A stretch of DNA of 46,865 nucleotides from positions 1 through 46,865 of the forward strand of contig PXYT01000025.1 of NCBI GenBank assembly GCA_003023725.1. The letters are read 5' to 3'. The notes beneath the pieces are model-generated. The model was not told where the DNA came from and did no database searches. It saw only the letters and a program-made list of their open reading frames with translations. Below, piece by piece: positions 7,872 through 17,373 of the stretch. This stretch comes from Sulfobacillus benefaciens. Lineage in GTDB: Bacteria; Bacillota; Sulfobacillia; Sulfobacillales; Sulfobacillaceae. The position numbers and the translations under genes are program-made. The first letter of the stretch is position 1. The number at the start of each line of letters is the position of its first letter.

Positions 7872-8502
7872 GACGGTGCGTGATTAGGGGGCCAAAACCT
7901 CGACTTGAACCCTAGAATTCGCATGGTTAATGGGATCGACTAAAGGGCGGACACCCAGCTGCCGACGATTTGTCGTCAATCTATGAAGACATTATCGCCT
8001 GACGCACCCTTCCGTTAGCCGCGGCGGCACTACGACCGGGCGAGCGCCATTAACAAGTGGCCGAGGGGCAGGGCTCCCGCTCTGAGTGGCGGGACTGTTG
8101 CGGGAGACATGCCGGGCAGGAGAGGCGTGGATTGGCTTGATCCCCGAACAGAGCCGCCGTGGACTCGCGTTTCGCGGTCAATAAGTCCGGGGCTGCCCAG
8201 ACACCAGAGACATCATTGATGCAGAACGGCTAAGCGTTTCTCATCACGGTGCTATCATAATTGTCCAAATTTAACTTTGGCGAAGACCCGTATGGCGGTG
8301 GCCCGGTGTTGGTGACAGCCTGGGATGCAGCTAAGAGGCATCCCAGGCCAAAGGTTCACCGGGGCGGCTCTGGTTTCTTGTGATTTTCTATCAGAGTCGC
8401 CAATTCATTATAGAAGTTCACGCAGGGCGACCGGATGGGGAACGGGGAATCCTCCCCAATACCGACCCCGGGTCCCCGGTGAATCTCTTTGCGATGTGGC
8501 CG
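7872..8502. other. Intergenic region between arsR and an MFS transporter gene
   Basis: No gene is supported. It contains a strong GC-rich hairpin at 8318-8348 (separate entry). Several stretches read as GC-rich scraps in all frames with stops; a decayed gene is possible but I cannot name one. Confidence 0.45.
8318..8348. repeat. Perfect 11-bp GC-rich hairpin
   Basis: GCCTGGGATGC (8318-8328) and GCATCCCAGGC (8338-8348) surround a 9-nt loop. No U-tract follows on either strand, so it is not a canonical intrinsic terminator, though it lies 155 nt downstream of the MFS gene on the minus strand. Confidence 0.55.
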
Positions 8503-9906
8503 TTATGATTCGGTCAATAGAGGTCCTTTGGCGATGGCACTCTGTGCCCCCATCTCTTCACCGGCCGTATCTTCCAATGACATGCGGCGGGGTTCCGGAA
8601 TCCACACCAGGGTAATCAACGATGCCAAAACCGCGGCACCGGCCAGGAACATGATTGCACCCGACTCGCCCCAGCGGTGAAAGAGCGCGGGAAAGACAAA
8701 AGCGCTCAGCGACGCTCCCAAACGTCCGGATGATACCGTAAATCCCTGAACAAGGCTGCGAATTTTCGTTGGCGCCAGCTCGACCCCAAGAACCCCTGAA
8801 GCCGAAATGGATCCCGGCCCCGCCTGCGACATGAAATTCTGCCCGCCGTAGAGCAAAAGACTAATGAGCGGCACGGCCGCCGCTGTGCCCTGATAGACGC
8901 TAAAGGCCACGAGAGAGGCCGCAATGCCAAGAAATCCCGCAATCTGAAGCGGCTTTCGCCCCCAGCGGTCAACCAACAACAATCCCATCGCCGCACCGGG
9001 GACAACGAATCCAAATTCCATCAGCAACTGAAAATTGCCGGAAGACAGTCCCAATCCCTTGGCAATCAAAGACGGCCCGAAGAGAATTCCGGAATAGGCC
9101 ACCATATCAAAGAGAAACCACAGCAAGGACGCAGCGATCATACGCTGTCCGTGGGTTTTCCAATACTCCCCCAGTCTCCTTTTATCCGCGTCAACTTTTG
9201 TCAGTGGAACCGTTTGGCCCGAGACCTGGTTGATAACCCCAGACGCTTTGCCGGTATCCCCTTTTACCCGCGCCAGGAATCGTGCCGTTTCCGGCATTTT
9301 TCTCCGCAGATAAATCACGGACAGTGCAGGAATTGCCCCAAAACCGAGAACGATGCGCCAAATCAAATCCGGCGGCACGTGAAAAGCCATCAACATCAGG
9401 TAGAGAACGGCCGCTGCCGTTGCGCCGAGGCCCCATGTCAGGCCGAACCCCGCCGCAAGGGTTTTACCCCGGTCCTTGGCATTGGCATGTTCTGCCATAA
9501 TTACCGGGGACAGCACATAATCCGCGCCCACTCCGATTCCGAGCACGAACCGCACCGCAATCAACCAGGAGAGATTCGGCACAAAGGCCTGCATCACGGC
9601 CGCTATGGCCATGATGCTCACATCCAGCCCATAAAATGTCTTCCGCCCGCGATTTCCCAGCATGCCGAAAATGATGGCGCCAATCATGGCGCCGATCAAC
9701 GCCGATCCGGCCAGAAGGGAGCTTTGAATTCCGGTGAGAGAGCTTAAGCCGAAGTTGGCCAGGATGATCGTCAGCACGATCCCCACCGACGACAAATCGT
9801 AGCCATCGGTAAAGACGCCCATACCTGTGGTGAGCATGGAGCGCCAGTGAAAGCGATTAAAATGTATCCGGTCAAGAATATGAAAAGGCGATGAAGAAGA
9901 TTCCAT
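8503..9906 (-). CDS. MFS transporter, PHS-like (phosphate:H+ symporter) family
   Basis: A 467-residue protein with twelve predicted helices. The opening GMGVFTDGYDL and the loop GIGVGADYVLSPVIMAEH correspond to the PHS-family signatures (usually GxGxGGDYPLS with a following acidic residue); here the second Gly and Pro are replaced (GADYVLS), so phosphate transport is less certain. A paralogue with the canonical GGDYPMS form is at 22103-23542. It has ATG at 9906 with AAAGGAG upstream at slightly long spacing. It stands between the ars pair and a phosphoesterase, on the same strand as the phn operon. Confidence 0.85.
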   Translation of the reverse strand: MESSSSPFHILDRIHFNRFHWRSMLTTGMGVFTDGYDLSSVGIVLTIILANFGLSSLTGIQSSLLAGSALIGAMIGAIIFGMLGNRGRKTFYGLDVSIMAIAAVMQAFVPNLSWLIAVRFVLGIGVGADYVLSPVIMAEHANAKDRGKTLAAGFGLTWGLGATAAAVLYLMLMAFHVPPDLIWRIVLGFGAIPALSVIYLRRKMPETARFLARVKGDTGKASGVINQVSGQTVPLTKVDADKRRLGEYWKTHGQRMIAASLLWFLFDMVAYSGILFGPSLIAKGLGLSSGNFQLLMEFGFVVPGAAMGLLLVDRWGRKPLQIAGFLGIAASLVAFSVYQGTAAAVPLISLLLYGGQNFMSQAGPGSISASGVLGVELAPTKIRSLVQGFTVSSGRLGASLSAFVFPALFHRWGESGAIMFLAGAAVLASLITLVWIPEPRRMSLEDTAGEEMGAQSAIAKGPLLTES

Positions 9907-10228
9907 GGAAGGCAGAAACTCCTTTCGGCCACCGAATGTGTGTTTTTGGATTCCGAGAACAACAGGCTATCTTCATGGTCTACCCGCCGTCTGAAAGGCC
10001 GTGACCAGGGCGACGAAAATCGCGGCGGGACAGGGCATAACAGCCGCCGCCCACAATCTTCTTATGCCCTCCCCCCTCTCGCTTCTTTCATCACAAGGCG
10101 AAGAAGGGCATTACTGCAAACATTGGCTTTGAGGGACAGTCCGCCCAGACCTTGGCCACCCCATCTTCCTCCCTTGAGGCCCATAGGGCCTAGTTGCGGG
10201 GCTTTTGATAAGCCCCGCAACCGCCCTC
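9907..10228. other. Intergenic region, carries a terminator near its right side
   Basis: No gene is supported. The right part holds the terminator of the phosphoesterase gene (10193-10221) and a second small hairpin AGGCCC-ATA-GGGCCT at about 10176-10190. Confidence 0.55.
10193..10221 (-). terminator. Hairpin terminator of the phosphoesterase gene
   Basis: GTTGCGGGGCTT and AAGCCCCGCAAC form a perfect 12-bp stem with a 5-nt loop, starting 8 nt after the phosphoesterase stop. The U-tract is missing, but position and stability favour a terminator. Confidence 0.65.
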
Positions 10229-11110
10229 TCACCCGTTCTGGCGTGCGACAGCCGGCACTTGGCTGCGAGCCACCGCCGGCTGAATGCCCAGGCGCATTCC
10301 CGCGTGATCCAGGTGTTGCACCAAAGGCTGTTCGGTATCGGCAGCCTCCCAGAAGGTTAAAGGACCGTTGCCCAAGACGGAGAAATAAGCCAGCTGTCCT
10401 TCCGCCACCTGGTAGATCCAAAATTGACTGGCCCCGGGTCCCATGGCTCCTGCGCTAATCTGCCAAGTCTGGTTAAAGAGGTGCCGGCGCGAAGCGGCGT
10501 GAACATGACCGCAGCCGTAGAGCTGCACTTGCGGAAAACGGGAAAACAAACGATGAAGATCATCAAGAGTTCCTCCCAGGTAATCATGACCGCCAAACGT
10601 TGCCAGAGGACCCTCATGACTGACTGGGATTAGAGGATAATGGCCAAAAGCCAAAACCGGGGCCGTTTCCGTCTTCAAATAGGATTCGAGCAGTGCCAGG
10701 GTATTGTCGGGGTCATGCTGGCGGATGGAAAACGCCAGAATCGTGACGCCCAGATGATTCCACCGCACGACTGGAGGCTGGCGAAACACATGATAAAAGT
10801 GGGTGTGAGTCCAGGGTACGTCTTCGTAAGCTTCCGTCCAGGGAAATTGCCGGCCTCTTAAAGAATTCGCTCCTAAATCATGATTCCCGGCCACGACTAA
10901 GTACTCCAGTTCCATCTCGTCCAGAGCGAACCGGACTTGGAGCAGAGCCTGTTCGTCATGGCTTCCGGTTGAACTCAAGTCGCCCGTAATAATCACCAGG
11001 TCGGGATGCATGATACGCAGCGCCTGACACAAATTCTCCCATTCCGGCAAGTTCCCGGCCAATGTGGTGTCCCAGTGCAAATCCGAAAGATGAACAATCG
11101 TAAGCGCCAT
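10229..11110 (-). CDS. Calcineurin-like metallophosphoesterase
   Basis: This 293-residue protein is a two-metal phosphohydrolase. The ordered family motifs are all visible: SDLHW (D10, H12), ITGDLS, VAGNHDLG, FGHYP and CGHVH, which supply the metal ligands and the catalytic His. ATG 11110 is preferred to ATG 11116 because AGGAGGGG then has proper spacing. No signal peptide or membrane segment, so cytoplasmic. Family members include cyclic-nucleotide phosphodiesterases and other phosphoesterases. It lies near the phn operon, which lacks the cyclic phosphodiesterase PhnP; a role there is only a hypothesis, since a divergent HAD gene separates them. Confidence 0.9.
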   Translation of the reverse strand: MALTIVHLSDLHWDTTLAGNLPEWENLCQALRIMHPDLVIITGDLSSTGSHDEQALLQVRFALDEMELEYLVVAGNHDLGANSLRGRQFPWTEAYEDVPWTHTHFYHVFRQPPVVRWNHLGVTILAFSIRQHDPDNTLALLESYLKTETAPVLAFGHYPLIPVSHEGPLATFGGHDYLGGTLDDLHRLFSRFPQVQLYGCGHVHAASRRHLFNQTWQISAGAMGPGASQFWIYQVAEGQLAYFSVLGNGPLTFWEAADTEQPLVQHLDHAGMRLGIQPAVARSQVPAVARQNG

Positions 11111-11831
11111 GAACATCCCCTCCTGTGGTGGCGTCGTGAACGGTAGGCGTTGTGTGGCATCCCTACGCTCATGACGATAACGAGAGACTGTTGTGTTTCC
11201 ATGATCCCGTTATTAAGGTTCGTTAAATGTTTCGTGGCATACCCGGCGTCCCAGGGACCCCAACCCTGAGGACTCGCTCAGACCCGCGGGAAGGCGGGAC
11301 GGAAGTCACGGAGATTGTGAGCGCAAGCGGACAGTGTTCGGGGATCGGGACAAGATCAAGGGTCTCCCGGGTCATTTGGTCCATCATCGTGCCACATCTG
11401 CACTTTCAGATTGGGCCCGGGCTTTGACCCTGAAGACGTGTGATTTAAGCCCGGCAATCAAAGATAAAGATTAAAGAGGGAAAAGAGATGGCAAACGAAT
11501 CCTCAAGGCCCTTAATTTTGTTGTACAATCCTTACAAGGTCCGGAGCAGGCGGGGTCCGTCCTATACCGTTCAACCCAAAGGGCTCCTTTCGGTCTTTCC
11601 CCTTGATTCCGTTCATATCATGATGGGGTCCCGGCGATTGAGGGTAAACAGAAGACCCTGTCTGCAACCCAAAGTCGAAGTTCTTGGTGAGAGACCGGTC
11701 ACCGAACCTCATATCAAGATATTAGGCTTGGGCTTGCGAACCGCCCCGCCATCTTCCGAGATGGGGATGACAGGGACAATGGCACGCTTGCCAATCCCGT
11801 TGACCCGGCCAAGAGAAAGGACGTCTTCCTC
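11111..11831. other. Intergenic region between divergent phosphoesterase and HAD genes
   Basis: It should contain two divergent promoters, but none stands out. A plus-strand open frame at 11488-11910 has a purine-rich lead but no family resemblance and overlaps the HAD start in another frame, so I do not call it. CCGGGCTT (11417-11424) and AAGCCCGG (11447-11454) form an 8-bp stem. Confidence 0.45.
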
Positions 11832-12560
11832 ATGCTTTGTCAGGCAGTCATCTTTGACTTGTACGGCACCCTGGTCCCCCCGTTCCAAATGCGAGAGCAC
11901 ATTCTCATAATGCAAAAAATCGCCCGTGTATTGTCGGTCGACTTCGAAAGTCTGCATGTCGCGTGGGGGAAGGACTTTCCTCGCCGCATCCGCGGAGAAT
12001 TTGCGTCGGTGGCTGACAACCTGGCATCCATTGCTGCGGGATTGGGCAACCCGGCTGATCCGGGTGCCTTAGCCGAAGCGGAAAGGATTTACCGAACCTT
12101 TACCCTGGAGGGACTCACTCCCAAACCGGGGGCTATCCAGGTGCTGCAGTGGCTGCACCGCCAGCATATCCCGCTGGGACTGATTTCTAACTGTTCCCCG
12201 GATGTCGTGGCCCTGTGGAATCAGTCCCCTCTGGCCCCGTACTTTTCCCATTGCGCCTTTAGTAGCCGTGAAAGGATTGCCAAGCCGAATCCGCTAATCT
12301 ACCGCAGAACGCTGGATGCGCTCGGAGCCCCTGGCGAACGCACGCTTTATGTAGGCGACGGAAGTGACCAGGAGCTTAGTGGTGCCGAACGCTCGGGCAT
12401 GCAAGCCGTATTGTTTGTGCAGGACTTATCCAATACCTATGATCGAAATCGCCCGGATGTTCAAAACTGGACCGGCACAAAAATCCTTTCTTTTGACGAA
12501 CTCTACCCGGTAGTGCGTCATTTCAAGCCCAAAAGTGACTCCTCGGAACTGAAGGATTAA
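11832..12560 (+). CDS. HAD-superfamily hydrolase, subfamily IA
   Basis: A 242-residue phosphatase-like protein. Motif I is FDLYGTL with nucleophile D9; the second Asp of the usual DxD is Tyr, as in dehalogenase-like and some phosphatase HADs. Motif II is ISNCS, motif III Lys is in AKPNP, and motif IV is VGDGSDQELSGA. A cap domain fits between residues 15 and 90. The start ATG has AAAGGA upstream. It is convergent with phnM. The substrate is unknown; a phosphorylated sugar or phosphonate breakdown product is possible from context only. Confidence 0.88.
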   Translation: MLCQAVIFDLYGTLVPPFQMREHILIMQKIARVLSVDFESLHVAWGKDFPRRIRGEFASVADNLASIAAGLGNPADPGALAEAERIYRTFTLEGLTPKPGAIQVLQWLHRQHIPLGLISNCSPDVVALWNQSPLAPYFSHCAFSSRERIAKPNPLIYRRTLDALGAPGERTLYVGDGSDQELSGAERSGMQAVLFVQDLSNTYDRNRPDVQNWTGTKILSFDELYPVVRHFKPKSDSSELKD

Positions 12561-12649
12561 AGCTGAGGGTCATGCAATTGGGCTTGCAGCGCATGAGATC
12601 ACCGAATCTGCCGGAGACTCGGTACCGTCACAGATCATCAACGCGCCCT

Positions 12650-13837
12650 TTAACGTCCCTGCCGCACCACCGATGTGACCACGCGTCCTCGAGTGAGTAC
12701 GGACTTCACATCGGGCACTTCGCCCTTGAGGGTGCCGACTACCAGCAAATCCGCCTCCTTTCCCACTTCAATAGAACCTTTGTCCCCTGCAATGCCCAAA
12801 GCCCTGGCCGGATTCAAGGACACCATATTGACGGCGCAGGACATCTCCAATCCCGTTCGCACCAGCGCAAACACGCTGTGCAGCAACGAAGGCGGGTAAT
12901 AATCGGAACATAAGATGTCGACCGCGCCGGCTTCAATAGCCTCCTGTGCCGACAGATTGCCGGTGGTGGACGCCCCGTTGAGAACATTGGGAGCTCCCAT
13001 GACGACGTAAAATCCCCGTTTTTTGGCCTCTTGCGCCACGTCCAGGGAGATGGGGAACTCACAGATGCGTCCGTGCCAGCCCTCTAAAAGATCAAGACGC
13101 TCGACCGTGTCGTCATCATGCGACGCTAAGGGAATGCCGGCGGCGCGGGCATGGCCCGCCAGTTCCTCAAGGACGTCCCATTCGACTTTGGCGTGCTGCA
13201 TCCGGCTCTCCAATAAGTTGTCTGCTTCCTCACGGGAGAGATGGCGGTGGGACACCAAAAAATGGCGAAACTGTTCAATGTCCCGGTACTGTCCTTGACC
13301 GGGGGTATGATCATTAAACGACAGCTCATCAATCCATCCGGACTGAATAACTTCGCGCACATATGGCACCGCATACAAATTGGCTACCTCAAAGCGCAAA
13401 TGAATCCGGTGAGTGAGCAAACGGTCCGACTCCCGGGCAAAAGCTCTCAGATGGTTGAGAATATCCCGGACCATCTCCGTTTGCCTCATCCAGCGCAGAG
13501 AGTCCCAATCGGCAAGAGACAGGGCATGGTAAATGGTGGTAATGCCCGACCCAATGAGCTTGCGCTCCAGCTCATGCATCGCCACGTCATAAGGCAGGCG
13601 GGAGGTGGGGCGCGGCGCCAGTTCCGCTTCGATGGCGTCGCTGTGCATATCGATAATCCCCGGCATAATCCAGCAATTCTGGGCGTTGATGACTGTCTCC
13701 GCCAAACGGGCGGGGTGCGGCAACGGGCTGGTTGCAATCGCTGCAATCCGCCCGTTTTCAACAAACACGGATCCGCGAGGAATCAGAGTACCGGGGGTCA
13801 CTACCGTGCCATTGTGGATGAGAAGGTTCTTCGTCAT
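12650..13837 (-). CDS. phnM: Alpha-D-ribose 1-methylphosphonate 5-triphosphate diphosphatase
   Basis: This 395-residue amidohydrolase removes pyrophosphate from the ribose triphosphate phosphonate intermediate in the C-P lyase pathway. Metal-binding motifs are visible: MPGIIDMHSDAIE near residue 60, FNDHTPGQGQ, LASHDDDT and LCSDYYPPSLL (the last with the catalytic Asp). Length matches E. coli PhnM. The start ATG overlaps the phnL stop by 4 nt (ATGA). It is the last gene of phnGHIJKLM; no phnN, phnO or phnP follows. Confidence 0.96.
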   Translation of the reverse strand: MTKNLLIHNGTVVTPGTLIPRGSVFVENGRIAAIATSPLPHPARLAETVINAQNCWIMPGIIDMHSDAIEAELAPRPTSRLPYDVAMHELERKLIGSGITTIYHALSLADWDSLRWMRQTEMVRDILNHLRAFARESDRLLTHRIHLRFEVANLYAVPYVREVIQSGWIDELSFNDHTPGQGQYRDIEQFRHFLVSHRHLSREEADNLLESRMQHAKVEWDVLEELAGHARAAGIPLASHDDDTVERLDLLEGWHGRICEFPISLDVAQEAKKRGFYVVMGAPNVLNGASTTGNLSAQEAIEAGAVDILCSDYYPPSLLHSVFALVRTGLEMSCAVNMVSLNPARALGIAGDKGSIEVGKEADLLVVGTLKGEVPDVKSVLTRGRVVTSVVRQGR

Positions 13838-14541
13838 ATAGGCTTCATCTCCTCCCGTTTTTCCGGCCGGGTCAAATTCAGCTGACTGTCTTTAAGTTGC
13901 GTCGCGAGCCGGTTGTCGTGAAAAATACTGAGCATGGTGGTGCCACGGTCTTTCAAATCACTCAGAATTTCCATCACCACTCCGGCACTCCGGGCATCAA
14001 GAGCCGACGTGGGTTCGTCAAGCAGTAATAGTCGCGGCGAGGTAATCAGCGCACGCGCCAAATTTATGCGTTGCTTTTCTCCGCCGCTGAAAGTCTGAGG
14101 ATACGCGTCCCATAGATGCGAAGGGATGCCCAAACGCTCCAGCCATTCCGATGCCTGCGCACGGGCTTCGCTGGAACTCTCTCCGAGCAATAAAAGCGGT
14201 TCCGCCACCACATCTATAGCGGGCACACGCGGAATCACATGCAGAAACTGGGATACCATCCGAACTTCCTGCCGGCGCAGGCGAAGAATTTCCCTTTCGG
14301 ACAGGCCAGCCAGGTCGATGCGCCCATACTCACGCGACTGGTACCAAATGCGTCCTGTAGTCGGACGATAGGAACGGTAAATGCACTTGAGCAAGGATGA
14401 CTTGCCGCCGCCGCTGGGTCCCGATATATTAAGGCATGTGCCTTGTTCCACCGAAAACGACACATTGCCCAGGGCTGTCACCGTAATGTTCCGATGAAGG
14501 GCCAACTGAAATGTTTTCGTCAATGACTCCACGTTCAGCAC
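13834..14541 (-). CDS. phnL: C-P lyase system ABC-type ATPase PhnL
   Basis: A 235-residue ABC ATPase. Walker A is GPSGGGKSS, the signature is FSGGEKQR, Walker B is LLLLDEPTSALD, and the switch His is in SIFHDN. PhnL is associated with the C-P lyase core and not with a membrane transporter. GTG 14541 is chosen because GAGGAGG precedes it; the longer frame to 14604 adds residues unlike the family. It begins 25 nt after the phnK stop and overlaps phnM at its end. Confidence 0.95.
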   Translation of the reverse strand: MLNVESLTKTFQLALHRNITVTALGNVSFSVEQGTCLNISGPSGGGKSSLLKCIYRSYRPTTGRIWYQSREYGRIDLAGLSEREILRLRRQEVRMVSQFLHVIPRVPAIDVVAEPLLLLGESSSEARAQASEWLERLGIPSHLWDAYPQTFSGGEKQRINLARALITSPRLLLLDEPTSALDARSAGVVMEILSDLKDRGTTMLSIFHDNRLATQLKDSQLNLTRPEKREEMKPI

Positions 14542-14566
14542 TCTAGTCCTCCTCGCAATATCCGCC

Positions 14567-15412
14567 TTACAATAACGAATGAACCAGCATCTGAGTGAAA
14601 GCATGCTGGGGATCCTGAAGAATTTGATCGGTCAGCCCCTGTTCAATAATGTGTCCGTCTCTCATGACTACCGTCCGGTCGGTCAAAAGGCGGATCACTC
14701 CGAGGTCGTGGGACACCACGATCATTCCAATCTGCCACTCCCTTTGAATTTTCCGGATCAGGTCCAGAACCCTGGCCTGAACCGACAAATCGAGTCCGCT
14801 GGTAATTTCGTCAAGCAACAGCAAAGGTGGATGATTGGCCAGGGCTCTGGCTATTTGTACCCGTTGCTGCATACCGCCGCTAAAAGTCTTAGGTGCTTCA
14901 TGGATGCGCGCCAGGGGAATTTCCATCACATCCAGAAGGTTTGTGGCGCGCTTTTGGATTGAACCCACATGAAACCAATTAGCGGCAATCAGTTTTTCCG
15001 CCACGTTGCCGCTGCTGGAAAACGCCATGCGCAATCCCATCAGCGGATTTTGATAGACCATCCCCATGAAGCGATTGCGGATAGCCCGGCGGTCTTGGCT
15101 CGATGCCTCGAAGATGTTGCGGGTTCCCTGTTGATAGGGATAAAGGCGGGCACTGCCTTGGGTAGGCATTTCGTCAAAATAGAGACAGCGTAGAAGAGAA
15201 CTCTTTCCGGAACCGCTCTCGCCCACAATTCCCAGAATTTCTCCGTTAAAGACTTCAAGATCGATCCCACGGCAACCCCACACGCTCCCGCAATACGGAC
15301 ACCGCCTGTCCGCTGCTCCATCCCTCTCGCAACGAGAACAGCCGGCTCCGTATCGCTTTCCTAAATTTTCCACCCGTAGCAAGGGCTCCTCCTGAGATCC
15401 CGGATTGATCAT
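14567..15412 (-). CDS. phnK: C-P lyase system ABC-type ATPase PhnK with a cysteine-rich insertion
   Basis: A 281-residue ABC ATPase that in E. coli docks on the PhnGHIJ core and drives catalysis. Walker A is GESGSGKS (64-71), the signature is FSGGMQQR, Walker B is LLLLDEITSGLD, and the switch His is in VVSHDLG. Between the first strand and Walker A are Cys25, Cys28, Cys38, Cys41 and Cys47 (GCSRCERDG then CPYCGS), a zinc-ribbon-like insertion absent from the E. coli protein. The start ATG overlaps the phnJ stop (ATGA at 15409-15412). Confidence 0.95.
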   Translation of the reverse strand: MINPGSQEEPLLRVENLGKRYGAGCSRCERDGAADRRCPYCGSVWGCRGIDLEVFNGEILGIVGESGSGKSSLLRCLYFDEMPTQGSARLYPYQQGTRNIFEASSQDRRAIRNRFMGMVYQNPLMGLRMAFSSSGNVAEKLIAANWFHVGSIQKRATNLLDVMEIPLARIHEAPKTFSGGMQQRVQIARALANHPPLLLLDEITSGLDLSVQARVLDLIRKIQREWQIGMIVVSHDLGVIRLLTDRTVVMRDGHIIEQGLTDQILQDPQHAFTQMLVHSLL

Positions 15413-16257
15413 ATGTCTCCCTTTCCGATTTCGGTTTGCCTTTTGCGGCAATAGGCGGTATCCGAACATTGATAGATTCGTTCTTGGATCTTGGCATCCC
15501 AGAGTTCATCCAGGTAAGCCTCACGGCTGCCGCACAATCTGCAAGCCGACAGGAATTTTTCGGTTTCAAATCCGTAATCCTCAAATGCCACCGGTTCTAC
15601 GTCAGTGTAGGGGGGAATAGCGTAGATTTTGCGCTCCCTCCCAGCACCCAAGAGTGTCAGAAAGGGTGCCTGGTGCAATTTGGGCAAATCCCAGCGTGGA
15701 ATGGGCGTCGGCTTTATCATGTACCGGTGATGAACGACAGCGGGATAATCGGCCCCGGTGGTAATCTGTCCAAAACGGACAATGTCCTCATACAATCCCA
15801 GCCATACGGCGCTATAGTCCCTTTCCGCATGCATCCGCCGGGTTTGGGCTTCTCTGGGCTCCACATGTCGCAGAGGTTCGGGTTGCGGAACCTGCAGAAT
15901 GAGAATCTGCCCCGGCCTCAGAGGATCATCCGGAATACGGTGGCGGGACTGAATAATGGTGGCCTGATCGGTCACGTCCGTGGTCTCGATATGGGTCGTG
16001 GCTACTACCAGATTACGGATACTGACAGCGTTGACGCTGTCGTCATGCCCTTGATCAATCACCTTGAGCCGGTCCGTGGGGCCAATCAAAGACAGAGTCA
16101 GCTGCAGTCCGCCGGTACCCCATCCTCTGGCAATCGGCAGTTCCCGTGAACCAAAGGGCACTTGAAAGCCAGGTATCGCCACCGCCTTGAGAATAGCGCG
16201 GCGGATCTCCCGTTTCGATCCTTCATCAAGATAGGCAAAATTATACGGACTTGTCAC
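15409..16257 (-). CDS. phnJ: C-P lyase radical SAM enzyme PhnJ
   Basis: This 282-residue enzyme cleaves the carbon-phosphorus bond of 5-phosphoribosyl 1-phosphonates. The unusual radical-SAM cluster motif CX2CX21C is complete: C239, C242 and C264. C270 corresponds to the E. coli thiyl-radical Cys272, and G30 in AIPGFQVPF to the glycyl radical position. The GWGTGG loop (residues 45-50) is also present. All catalytic residues I can check are intact, so the operon looks functional. The start is GTG, overlapping the phnI stop as GTGA, with GGGAGG upstream. Confidence 0.98.
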   Translation of the reverse strand: MTSPYNFAYLDEGSKREIRRAILKAVAIPGFQVPFGSRELPIARGWGTGGLQLTLSLIGPTDRLKVIDQGHDDSVNAVSIRNLVVATTHIETTDVTDQATIIQSRHRIPDDPLRPGQILILQVPQPEPLRHVEPREAQTRRMHAERDYSAVWLGLYEDIVRFGQITTGADYPAVVHHRYMIKPTPIPRWDLPKLHQAPFLTLLGAGRERKIYAIPPYTDVEPVAFEDYGFETEKFLSACRLCGSREAYLDELWDAKIQERIYQCSDTAYCRKRQTEIGKGDI

Positions 16258-17369
16258 CGAATTCCCTCCCTAGAGCCAGTGTCCGGCGTCTGCCGGACGG
16301 TCCTCAGGCGGTCCAGTTCCGACTGGAAGGTGACATAATGAGGCAGTTTCAAATGGGATATAAATCCTGCCGATTCAATGCTGTCAATATGACTTAACAC
16401 ATATTCCTCGTCATGAACGGGTTCGGTGCCGGACACCACATCGAGGGCGCGATCCAAAACGGACATGGCAATACTTTTGACCTCATTCTGACCAAATGAC
16501 ACTCCATATCCCAAGACCAGCTGCACAGGCTCACCCGGCTCAGTGCCGGCAAAGCCGTTAATCGCCTCCACCTCCGTGATCAACAGTTCGCCGGCGTACA
16601 CGCTCTCGCCGTTCTCCAAGGGATAGGGAAGAATAAGCGCACAGTACCCCACCCGCAATTCCCCGATTGTGGGGTGAACCGCCCCATACCCGCGCAAGCT
16701 GCTGTAAGCCAAGGCCACCATGGCCCCCGTCTCCCCCCGGGCCATGGTTTGCAGGCGGGCGGAGCGGGGAGCGGGAAAAGGGAGTTTAAACCGCGTAATG
16801 TCGAAAGGCTCCTCTTCACCTGCACCGGGATGGGGAGGCGCCATCAATCCTTCTTCGCGCAGGAAATCGGACACTCGGGGAAAGAGTGCCGGCTCTTGGT
16901 CCTCTTCGGCGGAGTAGCGGTCCTCCACCCGTTTTAGCACCTGCGCAATCGCCTCGGGAGGCTCATCCAGGAGGTCAAATTGCAACAAGCGGTGAGCATA
17001 GTCGAAGGTCGGGCCTAGAATCTGGCCCCCGGGAATATCGCGAAAGGCCGACGAAATCCGGCGAATAAGCCGCATGCCCTGAGTGTCCAAGGGCAAGGAG
17101 ACATGATTTCGGGGCACGGTCGACCGGTACGCCCGCAACAAAAACGCCGCTTCATAGACGTCTCCTTGAGCCTGTTTCAGGGCGAGAGCGGCATGTTTAG
17201 GGGCGTAGAATCCCGCCTCACTCATGACGCGATCCACCAAAAAACGCATCTGAGACGGCAACATGCCGACGTCCAGCGAACCCGGCGCATGCCGAAGCCG
17301 ATAATAGCCCGTCAGTTCCGAACTGGCTAGGATCGCTTTCTGACCGCCTTTGACGGCAACATACCCCAT
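16254..17369 (-). CDS. phnI: C-P lyase core subunit PhnI
   Basis: A 371-residue protein, close to the length of E. coli PhnI. PhnI with PhnG, PhnH and PhnL attaches the phosphonate to ribose by displacing adenine from ATP. It begins MGYVAVKGGQKAI and contains RHAPGSLDVGMLPSQMRFLV, both typical. The reading frame extends 23 codons further upstream, but ATG 17369 has GGGAGG 9 nt before it and matches the family N-terminus. It starts 4 nt after the phnH stop. Confidence 0.96.
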   Translation of the reverse strand: MGYVAVKGGQKAILASSELTGYYRLRHAPGSLDVGMLPSQMRFLVDRVMSEAGFYAPKHAALALKQAQGDVYEAAFLLRAYRSTVPRNHVSLPLDTQGMRLIRRISSAFRDIPGGQILGPTFDYAHRLLQFDLLDEPPEAIAQVLKRVEDRYSAEEDQEPALFPRVSDFLREEGLMAPPHPGAGEEEPFDITRFKLPFPAPRSARLQTMARGETGAMVALAYSSLRGYGAVHPTIGELRVGYCALILPYPLENGESVYAGELLITEVEAINGFAGTEPGEPVQLVLGYGVSFGQNEVKSIAMSVLDRALDVVSGTEPVHDEEYVLSHIDSIESAGFISHLKLPHYVTFQSELDRLRTVRQTPDTGSREGIR

Positions 17370-17373
17370 GCTA

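Noticed and set aside
11488-11910. Plus-strand open frame with a purine-rich lead before the HAD gene
   Set aside because: No family resemblance, overlaps the HAD start out of frame, and its opposite strand is equally open.
15436-16149. Plus-strand open frame of 237 codons
   Set aside because: Antisense to phnJ, whose catalytic cysteines are all in place.
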